Below, piece by piece: positions 11,618-19,479 of a stretch of 64,000 bases of DNA. Source of the stretch: Picochlorum sp. 'celeri' (Eukaryota; Chlorophyta; Trebouxiophyceae); contig JAACMV010000028.1 of the NCBI GenBank assembly GCA_010909725.1, positions 372,001 through 436,000 of the forward strand, read 5' to 3'. The notes below the pieces were generated by a model. The model made no database searches and was not told where the DNA came from. It saw only the letters and a program-made list of their open reading frames with translations. Both the position numbers and the translations under genes were made by a program. The stretch's first letter is position 1, and each line of letters begins with the position of its first letter.

Positions 11618-11847
11618 GATGACATTGCTCTGCCTGAGTGATTGGGTTTGTATATATCATGTAAGAGTTTCATAGTAGTCTGATTCTTTGTTGGTATATA
11701 AAAATGCATCCTCACGCATTTCATAAAGTTACAAAAAAACAACTTTGATGACCTGAATGTTGCCATGTGCATGTCAGATCTGGTCACGCAGCAGATCGTC
11801 ATATTCAATACCACAAGGCTAGCATGTACGCTCAGTTCATCAACTCA

Positions 11848-12132
11848 TCAATGCAATTTGTCTAGAATACTTTCAAGATTCTTTATGAGGATTGGAATGT
11901 GCACATGTGAACTGTCAGTTGTAGACGGCCCCTCTGCAGACAAGGCTATCCTCTCGCCATTCAGTGATACATGGATTTGGTCCTCTGGGCTCATCTCTTC
12001 CTCGTATTCTTCCCCTTCGACAAGCACTTGAGGAAAACGCTCCTCAATGCAATCTGCCATCTCAATGAAATCGTCAACACGTGCCCGATCATACTTTACC
12101 AACACAGTCGGTGGAGGAGGCCGATCGAGCAT
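11848..12132 (-). CDS. Small Rdx/SelW-like fold protein without the CxxC/U motif (tentative)
   Basis: This 94-aa ORF reads VLVKYDRARVDDF, then ADCIEERFP, LVEGEE, IHVSLNGERI and LIKNLESIL. The spacing resembles the thioredoxin-like Rdx family (selenoprotein W/T/H relatives): a first strand, a helix ending in EERFP, a central strand, an SLNGE hairpin and a C-terminal helix. The redox motif that normally follows the first strand (CxxC or CxxU after Y) is replaced by D-R-A-R, so a redox function is doubtful. The ATG at 12132 is preceded in frame by a TGA at 12139-12141 and then 119 open codons. The true N-terminus is therefore uncertain. The family assignment is by pattern only. Confidence 0.45.
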   Translation of the reverse strand: MLDRPPPPTVLVKYDRARVDDFIEMADCIEERFPQVLVEGEEYEEEMSPEDQIHVSLNGERIALSAEGPSTTDSSHVHIPILIKNLESILDKLH

Positions 12133-12138
12133 GGATTT

Positions 12139-12498
12139 TCATGCAAAATGCCGCCCTTGCTTTGGAAACATGCTGTCTTTAGGCGACACACTACTCACTA
12201 AAGGTGCTCTTGAGATGATCTCGGTCGACACTGTGCGCCGAGTAGGTGCAGGAAGGTGTCGTGAAATACTACCACACAAGGTTCTAAAACTGTGCCCGCG
12301 ACATCCAAATGCGTCATCATTTCGCAGCTCCCGAGACGTAATATGATTTTTAATACCAAGATTCGATGCAGAAGAGGGTGTCGTCCCTTCAATGCCGGTG
12401 AGGTGAGAGAAAGCACGCAAGCTTGCGTTCCTCAGGACAGTCTCCTCAACTGGCCACTGCTGAACGGACCGGACCAAAAGGCTCCGGTATCGATTCAT
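12139..12498 (-). other. Open reading frame in frame with, and upstream of, the Rdx-like ORF
   Basis: From an ATG at 12498, 119 codons run to TGA at 12139-12141, and the same frame continues 6 nt later into the Rdx-like ORF. The encoded segment is rich in Ser, Arg and Thr and poor in acidic residues (MNRYRSLLVRSVQQW at the start), like a mitochondrial presequence. It could be an N-terminal extension separated by a recoded, erroneous or spliced-out TGA, or an upstream ORF. A GTGAGT at 12198 could be a splice donor, but the only in-frame acceptor removing the TGA is GGTAAAG at 12094, an AAG type not used by other introns here. Confidence 0.35.
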
Positions 12499-12647
12499 TG
12501 CCGTTATTATTTTATGACAGCGTACTGTATGGCTTTGGGCCACAACCAAGACATCAAAAAGAGTTCTGCGGCCACAATTACGAAGAAAACGGGACGTCGG
12601 GGATTCTTCTTGAATAAAAATGCTTCCTTGTTTAAAAATTCTGTTGG

Positions 12648-12749
12648 TATCCCGCATGGGGTTCGAACCCACGACCTTCGCTTTTATCCACCGCCACACG
12701 AGGTACTTGCGGTCCGGAGAGCGACGCTCTTCCACTGAGCTAGCGGGAC
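12648..12749 (-). tRNA. tRNA-Arg (anticodon CCG) with 30-nt intron
   Basis: The 102-nt gene folds as a cloverleaf. The acceptor stem is GTCCCGC/GCGGGAT with one G-T pair, and the D stem is GCTC/GAGC. The anticodon stem is TCGCT/AGCGA with loop CT-CCG-G-A, and the T arm is GTGGG-TTCGAAC-CCCAT. A 30-nt intron sits one base 3' of the anticodon, the canonical nuclear position. It contains ACCGC and GCGGT segments able to pair. CCA is not encoded. The anticodon CCG reads arginine codon CGG. Nuclear introns in this isoacceptor occur in scattered lineages. Confidence 0.92.
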
Positions 12750-13078
12750 TTTCCAGCGGTGTCCAGTCCCCAGACATGCTGGTACGGACACGCACAAAAA
12801 TCACTCGATGGTGCAATATTTCAACGAATAGGATGCTCAGAGTTATGCGCCCTGCTCAAAACGACGGGTTTTGAAGGCATTTAGCAATTGTAAGGGTATG
12901 GAAATAGATGCATAGAAGGATTCCTGTCACCTGCCATCCATAGAACTCATGAAATGCTGGTGCATATCTGTGAGGTTTTGTTTTCACAGGACAGAGACCC
13001 TCAGCAGCAGCAGAGTAGTAGTAGTAGTACAAACAAATACAAGTATATATTATATATCACACAACAAAAAAAGATCAA
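12750..13078. other. Intergenic gap with short trinucleotide repeats
   Basis: The gap lies between the tRNA 5' end and the MYB 3' end. It holds CAG and TAG repeat runs near 13003-13030, probably in the MYB 3'-UTR. No gene is seen. Confidence 0.6.
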
Positions 13079-14230
13079 CTACTGTTTCTGCTCATTGCCC
13101 TTCAAGAAGGAGATGAGTGACTCAATCTCACTTTGCGAGAAGTTGGACACTAATTGGACCAAATCCTCAGAAGGCTTGCCAACGGGCATCTGCACAGGTG
13201 GACTGATTTCAACACCACTCTTCGACTGCTGGTTCAGCAACGTTTCCAATATTTGCCTTTGCTCGCTGTTCAATGAACTTGAAGCCGAGGTGAACGAGAG
13301 GTTGTCCAGAATATCTGATGAATTCCCATTCCCCATCATCATCCTCTTGGAGTTGGAGGATGAGAATCCTCCTGGAGGCAATAAATTTTGCGATGCGGAC
13401 TGCAACAAACTGTAAAAGTCTCCCATCGGCATTTGCTGTGATGGGGTTCCAGTCATCCGTGGAGCTCCCAGCGGCCAACTCGATAGGTATTGCCGCATCA
13501 CATCAGAAGCCTCGAGAATATCCTTGGGAAACATGGAATGACTGGTATTCATATCAGTTGATTTGGTATTGTCCAGGGATGAATGTGACATCTGACCTGC
13601 TTTGAAAAGATTATGATACCGCGAGCCTTTGGGCAACAATGGGTCAATGTGCCTCCTCAGCATGTCTGCTGGCCCAGCGGCAGAGAGATCATCCGTGCTC
13701 CTCTGATCAAATGGCGTGGGAAGCGAGCTTCCACCATCCAATGTGGGTACACCTGCACCTATATGTGTTTGGTCACGAGTTTGCATCGCAGGTTGTACAC
13801 GTTCACGTCGCTGCCTCACAGAAGACCTCTCTGATGAACTCGCCTCAATCATCGTGTGCGTCCGTGTACCCCGCTTCACCCCCACAAGAGTCACTGGAGC
13901 CGCATCATGAACCAGACTAGGGTGCTTCCTGCACAATGCACTCCATCTATTCTTCGCTGCATTATCAGTCCGATCCCCAAATCTCCTACTAATCTCTGTC
14001 CATTTATTCCCCAGCTCCTTGTGGTACCGTATAAGCTTCTGGTCCTCCTCCTCAGACCACGTCGTCGTCTTTGCATTGATCGTCAACGCATTCTTCCACC
14101 TCCGTCGACACTGCTTCCCCGTTTTCGTCTCCATTTCTCTCGCAATGTCAGCCCACTTATTCTCCCCAATCCTCCTCACAAGCCCCCTGAGTTTCTCATC
14201 TTCTTCCCGCGTCCAAACCAACGTGGGCAT
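13079..14230 (-). CDS. R2R3-type MYB transcription factor
   Basis: This 383-aa single-exon protein has two N-terminal MYB repeats. The first is WTREEDEKLRGLVRRIG with KQCRRRWKN. The second is TWSEEEDQKLIRYHKELG with DNAAKNRWSAL. They give the spaced Trp pattern of a helix-turn-helix DNA-binding domain in residues 5-105. The rest is low-complexity Ser/Met/Gln-rich sequence with a Leu-rich C-terminus (FSQSEIESLISFLKG) that could be an interaction helix. The ATG at 14230 was chosen because upstream in-frame codons lack another ATG. The N-terminal arrangement resembles plant FOUR LIPS/MYB-type or CDC5-like two-repeat factors. Targets are unknown. Confidence 0.85.
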   Translation of the reverse strand: MPTLVWTREEDEKLRGLVRRIGENKWADIAREMETKTGKQCRRRWKNALTINAKTTTWSEEEDQKLIRYHKELGNKWTEISRRFGDRTDNAAKNRWSALCRKHPSLVHDAAPVTLVGVKRGTRTHTMIEASSSERSSVRQRRERVQPAMQTRDQTHIGAGVPTLDGGSSLPTPFDQRSTDDLSAAGPADMLRRHIDPLLPKGSRYHNLFKAGQMSHSSLDNTKSTDMNTSHSMFPKDILEASDVMRQYLSSWPLGAPRMTGTPSQQMPMGDFYSLLQSASQNLLPPGGFSSSNSKRMMMGNGNSSDILDNLSFTSASSSLNSEQRQILETLLNQQSKSGVEISPPVQMPVGKPSEDLVQLVSNFSQSEIESLISFLKGNEQKQ

Positions 14231-14769
14231 TTGATACACCTCGCTTGCTCTCACACACGTATATAAATCTACACATGCAGTGCACAATATCGTATGGAAT
14301 ATGCCCAGTCGTCTCGTTGATTCCCAACCCCCCTACCCACGTGAAACAGAAACAAACCACCCTCGGCACCCCCATGCCATCTGTCTGTAACCCACCTTGA
14401 AACTTTTTAATAAATCAATGCTCCTAAATATCACGCAAGGGTAAGATACGCCTGTTTCAACCGGAAATGGACTGAAGCTTTCGCACTGGTTTCATGAAGT
14501 CGACAGTGCCCAGAGATCTCCTTTCTTGATACATCTATCATAACCAAAATAATGTATATAAAATGTATCCACCCAGGCAATGCAACGGTCTACTATTTTG
14601 TAGAGCAAGGCCAAGATCTCAGAAGAGTCTGGGTACATCACCAGCATGGCTGTGAATATTTGTAAGAGACGAGCATGCCCTATTTTTGTGCTACTATTCA
14701 TGTATCTATCTCTCTCCTTGTCTCTAACGAAGCAGCAGCAGCAGCAGAAGGAAGAAGAACCAGAACAAG
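14231..14769. other. Divergent intergenic region MYB / UBX-domain gene
   Basis: This 539-bp region contains the promoters of both flanking genes. A TATATA stretch near 14261-14266 lies about 30 bp upstream of the MYB ATG, and a GCAGCAGCAGCAG run lies just before the UBX gene ATG (about 14733-14747). I see no coding sequence. Confidence 0.4.
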
Positions 14770-16034
14770 ATGTCTTCTGCTGACACGGAAGCAGTTGATG
14801 ACCAAAAAGTGTCTCAGTTTTGTGCAGTGACTGGAGCAGATGTGTCAAAGGCTTTACAGGTACTACAAGCGACAGATTTTAATCTGCAAGATGCTATAGA
14901 GCTATTCTTTGCGAGTGGAGAAGGGCAGGGTGGGGTTTCACCTGTGTTGAGGGAGGAGGAACGAGCGACGCAGTTGCAAGCACATGGCGGGGAGGAGGTT
15001 CGAGCACCCATGCCAACCAAGGTTGATCGGTTGTATGGGGATGCTTATGGGACGGAGGTGGGTGGGTCTGGGCGTGAGGGTACGATGGGTGCTTCCATTG
15101 TGGATGCATTCAGAAAGAGACTGGAGGAGCCTGGGAGCTCGGATGGCGATGGCAGGCTGTCTTCGATGTTTGAGCCTCCGAGAGGGATTTTATGTACTGG
15201 TGGGTTTGAGCATGCGAAACAAGAGGCGCAGAGGAGGAATCGGTGGTTGGTGGTGAACATTCAGTCTCCATCCAACTTTGATAGTCATCGGCTGAATAGG
15301 GACACGTGGAGGGATGGAACCATACAGGCATTGGTGGAAGCGTATTTTATACTTTTTCAGACGTATGATGTTGCGGAGCAAGGGCAAGAGTTGATGGCGT
15401 ATTATGATGTAGAAGAGTTGCCTGTGATTTTGGTTGTTGACCCAGTGACTGGGGCTCCTATGAGGAGGTGGTATCGGTTTATAGAGGCCGTTGATCTTGC
15501 TGAAAACTTTATACCTTTTACGGAGATTTCGTTTGATGATCCTCGGGCAGCTCGCTTGGCAGCGTCGTCGATGAGAAAGAGGCATGGTGGGGTGAGTGTT
15601 TTAGAATCTGGAGGGCAGGAGGAATCATTTCCTTCCATGACAGAGATGGACGAAGATGAAGAATGTCCCGAGGAAAAGGCCCAGAAGGCAATGGAGTCCC
15701 TACCACCTGAGGAATCAGGGAGTGGAACATGTAGGATTGGTATGTTGTATTTGAATGCAGTATGGACAATACACGTTGTGCAATCAAACCCTTGTTACTG
15801 CTCGCAGGTATCCGTCTGCCAGATGGCATGAGGATTCAAAGGCGATTTCCAACGAATACGCCTGTGTCTGTCCTGAAAACGTGGTGTATATCTGAGAATC
15901 TGGATGCTGCAGCAGGGAAACCTTTTGTCCTCGTGCGAGCAGAACCAGGCTCGTTGCCACTCGACGATTGGTCGAGGTCCATCGATGAAAGCGGTGTTGC
16001 AAACTGCATGCTACAGATGAGATGGCACGAGTAA
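14770..16034 (+). CDS. UBXN7: UBA-UAS-UBX domain Cdc48/p97 cofactor (UBXN7/Ubx5-like)
   Basis: This is an adaptor linking ubiquitylated substrates to the p97/Cdc48 ATPase. There are two exons, 14770-15739 and 15808-16034, with a 68-nt intron splitting a glycine codon; the product is 398 aa. A UBA-like segment at residues 14-50 includes FCAVTGADVSKALQVLQ. A thioredoxin-fold UAS domain at about 130-270 includes NRWLVVNIQSPSNF and LPVILVVDPVTG. A UBX domain after the intron has IRLPDGMRIQRRFP and ends at residue 398. The domain order is that of UBXN7. Roles in Cullin-RING-linked degradation are known for relatives and are inference here. Confidence 0.87.
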
Positions 16035-16299
16035 CCTTGACGAGGGACACCAAGTGCATCATGCACAGCGTATTCTCATGCAACATGCACGTCCCATCAA
16101 ATAGACATGTTGATGGGATGAGAGCGTCGTGCATGTGCGCGTCGAGGACGTCGTAACAATGCACGAATCCTGCAATTTACACTTGCGAAAGGCTTAGCAA
16201 CAGCATTAAAAATTCATATTACTCGGTACATATAGTACGGAGATCGATTGACCTTGTAAGGGTCGTATTATTCTTGTCCTTTTACCAACGAATCAAACG

Positions 16300-17289
16300 A
16301 TGGCGCCCCGAGCTCCAGCCAAAAAGGTGCGAGATAGCGTGTACACCTCCTCCGTAGGCATTTCTGATGTCTATTGGGGTATTGTAGTAGTCTGATTTTG
16401 GTTGTGTCGGTTTCTGTTATCGTTTGTCTTCGGTGTGAGCATACCAGTGATCCGAGACGGAGCATAACAACCGCGCAACGGGTTTCCAAGGGTATTCCCA
16501 TTTGTCTGATTTGACACGCCTAGATGCTCGCATATACGTGTTTATATTCAAATATTGTTCAAGCATGGCATTCAATCGGTGCAGGGCGCAACAGTAGCCA
16601 CGAAGAAGAAGGCACCAGCTGCAAGGAAAGCAGTCACCAAAAAGACTGCTGCTGCTGCGAAGAAAAAGGCTCCAGCAAAGAAGACTGCTGCTGCTACTGG
16701 AGTGAAAAAGACCACGGCGACAAAGAAAAAGGCTCCAGCAAAGAAGACTCCGGTGAAGAAGGCTGCTGCCAGTGCCAAGAAGACTGCCGCGGCAACAAAG
16801 AAGAAGACACCAGCAAAGAAAACGACTGCCGCTGTCAAGAAGACAACAGCAACCAAGAAGGCCACTGCTGCAGCGACAAAGAAAAAGGCCCCAGCAAAGA
16901 AGACTGCTACTACCGCTGTGAAGAAAACACCGGCGAAGAAGGCTGCTGCTAGCGCCAAGAAGACTGCCGCAGCAACTAAAAAGAAGACCCCAGCCAAGAA
17001 GGCTGCTGCTACTGCTGTGAAGAAGACAACAACAACTAAGAAAAAGGCCCCAGCCAAGAAGGCCGCTGCCGCTGCTACAAAGAAGACTGCTGCTGCTACT
17101 GGAGTGAAAAAGACCACGGCGACAAAGAAAAAGGCTCCAGCAAAGAAGACTGCTACTACCGCTGTGAAGAAGACCCCAGCCAAGAAGGCTGCTCCTGCAA
17201 AGAAGACTACTGCGGCAGCAAAGAAAGCTCCAGTCAAGAAAGCCGCCACAAAGAAGGCAGCAACCAAGAAATCATCACGAACAAAGTAG
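16300..17289 (+). CDS. Histone H1-like Lys/Ala-rich chromatin protein lacking a visible globular domain
   Basis: There are two exons, 16300-16326 (MAPRAPAKK) and 16585-17289, joined in phase 0 across a 258-nt intron; the product is 243 aa. Beyond the leader the protein is almost wholly repeats of the type TKKKAPAKKTA and VKKTTATKKKAPAKK, rich in Lys, Ala, Thr and Pro. This composition matches H1 C-terminal tails and the globular-domain-free H1-like proteins of some protists and bacteria (HctB/AlgP type). No winged-helix H1/H5 core is seen. It probably compacts DNA in the nucleus. The antisense ORF is only a by-product of the AAG/GCT codon repeats. Confidence 0.8.
16681..17151 (+). repeat. Internal 69-bp direct duplication in the H1-like gene
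   Basis: The segments 16681-16749 and 17083-17151 appear identical over 69 nt, 402 bp apart. Both begin AAGACTGCTGCTGCTACTGG. Further partial copies surround them. The pattern points to recent unequal recombination or slippage within the coding repeats. Confidence 0.8.
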
Positions 17290-17414
17290 TAGTAGAGCTT
17301 CTACATGAATTCTTGTTTCCAGGAAATTTGACATATATGACTCTCTTACATTCAAATTACATTTGTAGTTCCTCTATCTAGTAATGACTCCTTCTTGCAC
17401 AATTGTGATATACC

Positions 17415-18016
17415 TTACTTTTTTGGTTCCAACTGCACATTTGGATTTGTCAGCAAATCCGATTCATCCACTGGTATTCGCAGGCCATCTCGCTCCACCA
17501 CCTCGGGGAGGGGCACACTATTCACTTGAGAGGCAATCATACCCACCGTATGCAACGGTGGAGCATCTACAAACGTGTGATGGCTCTGCAACTTCATGGC
17601 TATCGCCACATCATCAGTCCCTATTGTATTCGTCTCTGCATGCATTTCTTTCGAAATCTCCTGCAACCATCATCCATTCATTAGCCTCATGGTACCACCA
17701 TGTCAAAGAAATCAACGCACCTGTGCATCCTGTAGCACATTCGACGTGTATCCATACATGAAGCTGACGAGTTGGTCTACTACTCGACAATCATAATCCT
17801 CAACTTTCTACGGATACAGAGCAAATATGTGTCATTAAAAAACATAAAAACATGTCCATGTAAAGAATGACTTACAGCAGAGTCCAAGACATCACAAATT
17901 ACTTGGACATCCCCAGGCAAAGGACCCCCTTTAAAAGTATCCTCCTCCTTGGATGGCATACTACCTACTTCCTTTAATGTTATGAATTTCGTAATTTTTA
18001 ATGAGGTATCAGCCAT
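17415..18016 (-). CDS. TAF9: Transcription initiation factor TFIID subunit 9
   Basis: This is a histone-fold subunit shared by TFIID and SAGA-type complexes, pairing with TAF6. There are three exons: 17876-18016, 17721-17807 and 17415-17660. The introns are 68 and 60 nt with canonical GTAAGT and GTGCGT donors; the product is 157 aa. The spliced protein has GDVQVICDVLDSA joined to KVEDYDCRVVDQLVSF and then DAQEISKEMHAET and GTDDVAIAMKLQS. These match the alpha1-L1-alpha2-alpha3 pattern of TAF9. The conserved C-terminal tail has PLPEVVERDGLRIP (family: IPLP...GLRLP). It is divergent from the histone deacetylase gene by 184 bp. Confidence 0.9.
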
Positions 18017-18200
18017 GCTTTGGCGTGGATATCCCTTCCTCTTTTCAATGAGGAGTTCTCATGGAGCCTCTAGGAAACGATGGTCTCGATGGCCATCTCA
18101 TCATGGGCCGAATCCACGTTACTAAAAAATAAAGAGAGATACCCACATCTCAGATTCATATAATATTGTGAGATTCATCTGAAAAGAAAGATGAATCCAT
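18017..18200. promoter_or_regulatory. Divergent promoter TAF9 / class IV HDAC
   Basis: Only 184 bp separate the two start codons, so both transcripts must initiate here. A GAGTTCTCATGGAGCC stretch and an AATAAAGAG-like AT-rich segment are present. No specific sites are assigned. Confidence 0.4.
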
Positions 18201-19226
18201 ATGATGACAATACACGGGCCATCGGTTGTACTTTTCACCAGAGCAGCAAGGCCTTGGTTCTTTGTTCAAAAAAGTGCTAGCAGCAGGCACGCATGTCGTG
18301 CGGCCCATACAGGGGGGCATGCAGTCGTGTATCATAAAGACTTTAGGATACAACCTCTTCCTCAGGATCACAGATTTCCAATGCCAAAGGATGCGCTATT
18401 GTATCAGCATCTGGTCTCCATTGGGTTGGCAACAAACACATTGACACCCACAGCACCACATGCTGATACCCTTGGCCTTGTTCACGAGCGCTCGTATGTC
18501 GATGCATTTCTATCAGGTACTATACGTGAAGAGTATATGAGAAGGATTGGGTTGCCCTGGTCTCGTCAACTGGTTCGAAGGACTGTGATTGGTGTGGGAA
18601 GTGCTCTGGAAGCTGCGAGGCATGCTGTTGAACAGAATACTGTCGCGTGCATGACCAATGGTGGCACTCACCACGCCCATAAAGGCCACGGAAGTGGGTG
18701 GTGTATTTTTAATGATCAGGCTATCGCAGCAAAGTATGTTCAAAAGCACCATGGTGTTGGCAATGTCCTCTTTGTGGACCTGGATGTCCATCAAGGAGAT
18801 GGAACTGCAAGCATTTTCTTCGATGATCCGTCCGTGTATACATTCTCAATTCACTGCGCAGACCAATCTTTTCCCCATCAATTACAATGCAGCAATATGG
18901 ATCTTGCACTCCCATCCGGATGTTCAGACGATGAGTACATGGATACCTTGGTGCCAGCACTCGAGGACATTCTACACACCTATCAGTTTGACCTTGTCAT
19001 GTACAATGCAGGCGTCGATGTACATGCTGATGACTCTCTGGGTAAGATGAGTCTGACTGACGAGGGTATCGAGCGCAGGGATAGATATGTGCTGACCTCG
19101 TGTGCCGAGAAGGGCATCCCTGTTGCCTGTGCCATTGGTGGAGGGTATGCAGTCAACCATGCTTCAATCGTGATGAGACATGCGATTCTCCACCGAGTAG
19201 CATCTCAAATATATACATTATATTAA
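18201..19226 (+). CDS. Class IV (HDAC11-like) histone deacetylase
   Basis: This 341-aa single-exon protein belongs to the zinc-dependent deacetylase/deacylase family. The active-site block THHAHKGHGSGWCIFND near residue 155, LFVDLDVHQGDGT near residue 190, MYNAGVDVHADD near residue 270 and AIGGGYA near residue 315 give the family histidines and zinc-binding Asp/His. Sequence around these motifs is closer to HDAC11 and its bacterial relatives than to RPD3 or HDA1. HDAC11 enzymes are efficient long-chain deacylases. A 40-residue N-terminus rich in Arg, Ser and Ala with no acidic residues resembles a mitochondrial or plastid leader, so a non-nuclear site is possible. Confidence 0.88.
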   Translation: MMTIHGPSVVLFTRAARPWFFVQKSASSRHACRAAHTGGHAVVYHKDFRIQPLPQDHRFPMPKDALLYQHLVSIGLATNTLTPTAPHADTLGLVHERSYVDAFLSGTIREEYMRRIGLPWSRQLVRRTVIGVGSALEAARHAVEQNTVACMTNGGTHHAHKGHGSGWCIFNDQAIAAKYVQKHHGVGNVLFVDLDVHQGDGTASIFFDDPSVYTFSIHCADQSFPHQLQCSNMDLALPSGCSDDEYMDTLVPALEDILHTYQFDLVMYNAGVDVHADDSLGKMSLTDEGIERRDRYVLTSCAEKGIPVACAIGGGYAVNHASIVMRHAILHRVASQIYTLY

Positions 19227-19479
19227 ATTAATGGGTTATATGCGAAGGAAAATCCGATAAAGCCCTGTGACTCGTTCCATTTTCGAATTCTGATTGATTG
19301 CTGCATTTGTGTTTCGGCATTTGTATCCCTGGATCAGAGCACATCGTGTTTATTAAGAAAATAGACAATATAGATCCTTTTTTTGGCATATCCATGCGCG
19401 GTAGATCTGTCTAATCGAGAGTAGCGGCACGTGGTTCATTCCCAAAGGGGTGTTCAAATCTGAGAAAGCGTTGGAAATC

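Noticed and set aside
11700..11847. SECIS element 3' of the Rdx-like ORF
   Set aside because: I looked for an ATGA...AA...GA core with a supporting stem and found no convincing fold, so Sec recoding is not claimed.
12094..12198. Intron with GTGAGT donor removing the TGA upstream of the Rdx-like ORF
   Set aside because: The only in-frame acceptor is GGTAAAG; every other intron in the window ends in CAG or TAG. It would also delete the first strand of the Rdx-like domain.
12499..12816. Upstream extension of the presequence-like ORF
   Set aside because: It runs through the tRNA-Arg gene and begins at a non-ATG codon; the frame is fortuitous.
16572..17267. Long minus-strand ORF (231 aa, Phe/Val/Ala-rich)
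   Set aside because: It is the reverse of the AAG/GCT-rich H1-like repeats; the complement of such repeats is free of stops by composition. The sense strand has exon boundaries and a sensible protein.
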